DNA of 64,000 nt from NCBI GenBank assembly GCA_022425725.1, contig JAKMEY010000001.1:1-64000 (forward strand), read 5' to 3'. This DNA is from Ilumatobacteraceae bacterium. GTDB lineage: Bacteria > Actinomycetota > Acidimicrobiia > Acidimicrobiales > Ilumatobacteraceae. This document shows, in pieces, positions 61,599-64,000 of the stretch. The notes under the pieces were generated by a model. The model saw nothing but the letters and a program-made list of their open reading frames with translations. It did no database searches and was not told the origin of the DNA. The first letter of the stretch is position 1. Every line of letters starts with the position of its first letter. The position numbers were made by a program, and so were the translations under genes.

Positions 61599-62804
61599 AT
61601 GACCAGCACCTCATCTTCTCAAAGCGGCCGCGAAATCGTCATCGTTGACGCGGTTCGGAGCCCTATCGGACGCCGTAACGGCGGTTTTGCGGGAATGCAC
61701 CCAGCATCTCTCCTTGGCAAAGTGCAGAGTTCGCTCATCGAGCGCACAGGCATCGACCCATCGGCAATCGAGCAAGTCGTCGGCGGCTGCGTGAGCCAAG
61801 TTGGTGAGCAGAGCTTCAACGTGACCCGCACGGCATGGCTCGGAGCTGGCCTCCCGATCGAAACAGCAGCAACCACTGTCGATACCCAGTGCGGCTCAAG
61901 TCAACAGGCAACCAACCTTGCGGCTTCACTCATCGCTTCAGGCACCACCGATGTTGCGATGGCCTGCGGCGTTGAGGTCATGAGTCGCATCCCGATCGGT
62001 ATTAACTCCTCGAAGAAACTTGGCCTCGGCGTACCGATTCCGAAGGAATACTTCGCTCGCCTCGAGATGACATCTCAGTTCGAAGGCGCAGAGCGCATTG
62101 CCGACAAGTGGGAGATCACCCGCGGCGACACCGACGCCTTCGGCTTCGAATCGCAGCAGCGTGCTGGACAAGCCTGGAGCGAAGACCGATTCGCCGGGCA
62201 GTGGATCTCGGTCGATGCGCCAGTTCTTGATGAAGAAGGAAACCCCACCGGCGAGACCGCTGCGGTGACACGCGACGAAGGCATTCGCGAGACATCACTC
62301 GAAAAACTGGGTCAATTGAAGCCAGTAGCACGTGAAAATGGCGTACACACCGCCGGAAACAGCTCACAAATTTCTGATGGCGCGGCAGCGGTGCTCATGA
62401 TGACAGCAGAGCGCGCAGAGGCACTCGGTCTTACCCCTCGGGCACGAGTAGTCGACACCTGCCTCGTCGGAGTTGACCCTGTCCTCATGCTCACCGGCCC
62501 GATGGATGCAACCCGCCGCCTCCTCGACCGCTCCGGGCTCTCTATTGACGACATCGACAACTTTGAAATCAATGAAGCATTTGCATCGGTCGTTCTCGCA
62601 TGGGCGAAAGAAGTCGGCGCAGATCTCGCGAAGACCAACCCAAATGGTGGCGCAATTGCGCTCGGCCATCCACTTGGGGCAACCGGTGCATTCCTGATGA
62701 CGAAGTCGCTCTATGAACTCGAGCGCACCTCAGGCCGCTACGGCCTCATTTCGATGTGCTGCGGTGGTGGTCTCGGCACAGGAACACTTATCGAGCGCAT
62801 CTGA
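61599..62804 (+). CDS. acetyl-CoA C-acyltransferase (thiolase)
   Basis: This 401-residue thiolase has all four catalytic blocks: nucleophile Cys in DTQCGSSQQA, NEAFASV, GGAIALGHPLGATGA with His, and CCGGGLGTGTLI with the second Cys. Thiolases cleave 3-ketoacyl-CoA with CoA (beta-oxidation) or condense acetyl-CoA units. The mild N-terminal extension (about ten residues, Ser-rich) is unusual but harmless. It is followed by a nuclease gene whose start may overlap its end by 49 bases. Confidence 0.94.
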   Translation: MTSTSSSQSGREIVIVDAVRSPIGRRNGGFAGMHPASLLGKVQSSLIERTGIDPSAIEQVVGGCVSQVGEQSFNVTRTAWLGAGLPIETAATTVDTQCGSSQQATNLAASLIASGTTDVAMACGVEVMSRIPIGINSSKKLGLGVPIPKEYFARLEMTSQFEGAERIADKWEITRGDTDAFGFESQQRAGQAWSEDRFAGQWISVDAPVLDEEGNPTGETAAVTRDEGIRETSLEKLGQLKPVARENGVHTAGNSSQISDGAAAVLMMTAERAEALGLTPRARVVDTCLVGVDPVLMLTGPMDATRRLLDRSGLSIDDIDNFEINEAFASVVLAWAKEVGADLAKTNPNGGAIALGHPLGATGAFLMTKSLYELERTSGRYGLISMCCGGGLGTGTLIERI

Positions 62805-63304
62805 GACGCTGCTCCTGGCTCGCCGTCATCACAATGGTGTTGACGGCCGCCTGTGGAACTCCCACAGCTGAAACCTCCGGCGTCGTCGAGCGAGTGATCG
62901 ACGGTGACACGCTCGATATCGCATTTGGCGAGAACTCTGTACGCGTTCGCCTCATCGGCGTCGATACGCCCGAATTCGGTCGAGACGGCGATCCAGACGA
63001 ATGCTGGGCTCACGAGGCAACCGCTGCACTCGAGCAGATGCTGCCTGTAAGTTCCCGGGTACACGTTGTTCGTGATGTCGTAGCGAGAGATCATTACGAC
63101 CGCCTCCTCGCGTATCTCTTCACAACCACCGACAACCTGTTTATTAACAAGGAACTCGTTACTCGAGGCCATGCTCGGGTTCTTGAGATCAAGCCGAATA
63201 CTGCGTACCTCTCCGAAATGCGCGAGGCTGCTGCATTCGCTCGGCGAAGCAACCTTGGGCTCTGGCGAGCCTGTGAAACTTCTCGGGGATACATTCAACG
63301 GTAA
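62756..63304 (+). CDS. thermonuclease (SNase-like) lipoprotein
   Basis: This 182-residue protein has the SNase fold: GVVERVIDGDTLDIAF, VRVRLIGVDTPEFG (catalytic Arg and Glu), DHYDRLLAYLF (second Arg) and the ending ARRSNLGLWRACE. The N terminus reads as a lipoprotein signal, with basic residues, WLAVITMVLTAAC and lipobox LTAAC, so it is probably surface-anchored. The start is uncertain: the ATG used overlaps thiolase by 49 bases, and the next ATG would leave too short a signal. It cleaves DNA or RNA and may scavenge nucleic acids. Confidence 0.82.
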   Translation: MLRWWSRHRNTYRAHLRRCSWLAVITMVLTAACGTPTAETSGVVERVIDGDTLDIAFGENSVRVRLIGVDTPEFGRDGDPDECWAHEATAALEQMLPVSSRVHVVRDVVARDHYDRLLAYLFTTTDNLFINKELVTRGHARVLEIKPNTAYLSEMREAAAFARRSNLGLWRACETSRGYIQR

Positions 63305-64000
63305 TGAGCGAACTCAACGAACGCCTGGGCTTTGCCACAAACGACCGCGTCCTTATCGTCTCTTGCGATGACTTTGGTCTTTCCCACTCGTCGAATGAAG
63401 GCGTGATCTCCGCACTGCGAGACGGAGCCGCAACATGTGCGTCGATCATGGTGCCTGCACCATGGGCCCGCCATGCCGCACGACTTGTGAGCGAAACAGA
63501 TGACATCGGTGTGCACCTCACGCTCAACGCTGAACACGAGTGCTACCGGTTTGGGCCGCTTACGCACGCTCCCTCTCTGCTATCAGGGGACGGAGGCTTT
63601 CCGTCAGCCATCGACGATCTTTGGGAGCACGCCGACCCGACGGAGGTGCGCCGCGAACTCCGAACACAGGTGACACGAGCGCAAGCGTGGGGCATTGATG
63701 TCACCCACCTCGCGCCTCACTTGTCGGCGATCACCCTCCGACCAGAGTTTTTTGACGCGTACCTTGATGTTGCGGTCGAATTCCAACTCCCCATCCGTCT
63801 GCCGTCGACCGTGACCGCCGCAGAGGCAGGGTTTCCGTATCGATCCCTTGCGGCAGAAGAGGGAGTGCTGTTCCCGGATTTCTTCAACCATGATTGGCGT
63901 GCGGGTTCGCGCCAGCGGGTGATCGACACGATTGCCGAGCTTCCATCGGGGGTTACCGAACTGCACCTACAGCCCGCAGTCGACACCCCGGAGGTGTGGG
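63304..64000 (+). CDS. YdjC/ChbG-family carbohydrate deacetylase, 5' part
   Basis: The gene starts at an ATG sharing one base with the previous stop (TAATG) and runs off the window end after 232 codons. Visible motifs are SCDDFGLSHSSNEGV (metal-binding Asp pair near the N terminus), IGVHLTLN (His), THLAPHLSAITLRPEFFDAYL (the second His block) and TELHLQPA. These match the YdjC/ChbG family (also named HpnK-type), which deacetylates acetylated sugars such as chitooligosaccharides or lipid-linked GlcNAc. The C-terminal end is missing. Confidence 0.85.
   Translation, partial: MSELNERLGFATNDRVLIVSCDDFGLSHSSNEGVISALRDGAATCASIMVPAPWARHAARLVSETDDIGVHLTLNAEHECYRFGPLTHAPSLLSGDGGFPSAIDDLWEHADPTEVRRELRTQVTRAQAWGIDVTHLAPHLSAITLRPEFFDAYLDVAVEFQLPIRLPSTVTAAEAGFPYRSLAAEEGVLFPDFFNHDWRAGSRQRVIDTIAELPSGVTELHLQPAVDTPEVW

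Overview
The window looks like chromosomal DNA of an actinobacterium, most likely of the class Acidimicrobiia. The pointers are a mycothiol synthase (mshD), two F420-type luciferase-like oxidoreductases, a DUF3499 protein, several CoA-ester catabolism genes, moderately high GC, many GTG starts, and a promoter pattern that suggests widespread leaderless transcription. The class is an inference from gene content; no 16S rRNA or ribosomal protein gene is present. I see no phage, insertion sequence, integrase or CRISPR array. The coding density is very high, with many 1-8 base overlaps.

Layout. 0-5 kb: end of a fabI-type gene, then a minus-strand histidine operon hisC-hisB-hisH-hisA-hisF followed by an aldo/keto reductase. 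5-8 kb: a small helical protein, mshD, rlmN and an ABC ATPase. 8-12 kb, minus: SRPBCC protein, DUF3499, tRNA-Val(CAC), a membrane-anchored J-domain protein with a partner, an aldehyde dehydrogenase and an Lrp regulator that is divergent from alanine dehydrogenase. 13-18 kb: an F420-type oxidoreductase, an MFS carrier, and an unusual head-to-head murF/ddl pair. 18-25 kb: a TetR gene divergent from a four-gene unit (acyl-CoA-reductase/HAD fusion, zinc-type dehydrogenase, LarA-like protein, PlsC-type acyltransferase). 25-32 kb, minus: LysM lipoprotein, gltD, gltB, crotonase. 32-41 kb: nitroreductase, mitochondrial-type aconitase, a structured 332-base gap, LysR, a short acyl-CoA carboxylase beta subunit, citrate synthase, acyl-CoA dehydrogenase. 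41-48 kb, minus: LLM oxidoreductase, DUF1295, PlsC, larE, typA, nitroreductase, an acyl-CoA-dehydrogenase-like flavoprotein, DUF1330. 48-55 kb, plus: acyl-CoA synthetase, two SDRs, alpha/beta hydrolase, RecB-like nuclease, PAP2. 55-62 kb: a sulfur oxidation operon (CstB-like persulfide dioxygenase/rhodanese, fused SoeB-SoeC, SoeA-like molybdoenzyme, GntR). 61-64 kb: thiolase, thermonuclease and a YdjC-type deacetylase cut by the window end.

The two most interesting units are: (1) the TetR-controlled reductase/HAD, dehydrogenase, LarA-like, acyltransferase cluster, with larE (the sulfur-insertion enzyme for the LarA nickel-pincer cofactor) about 20 kb away; and (2) the persulfide-to-sulfate operon. 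In the second, a near-consensus promoter carries a perfect 12-bp palindrome in its spacer that matches the GntR operator pattern except at the two centre bases. All functional names come from reading motifs by eye; no database search was run.
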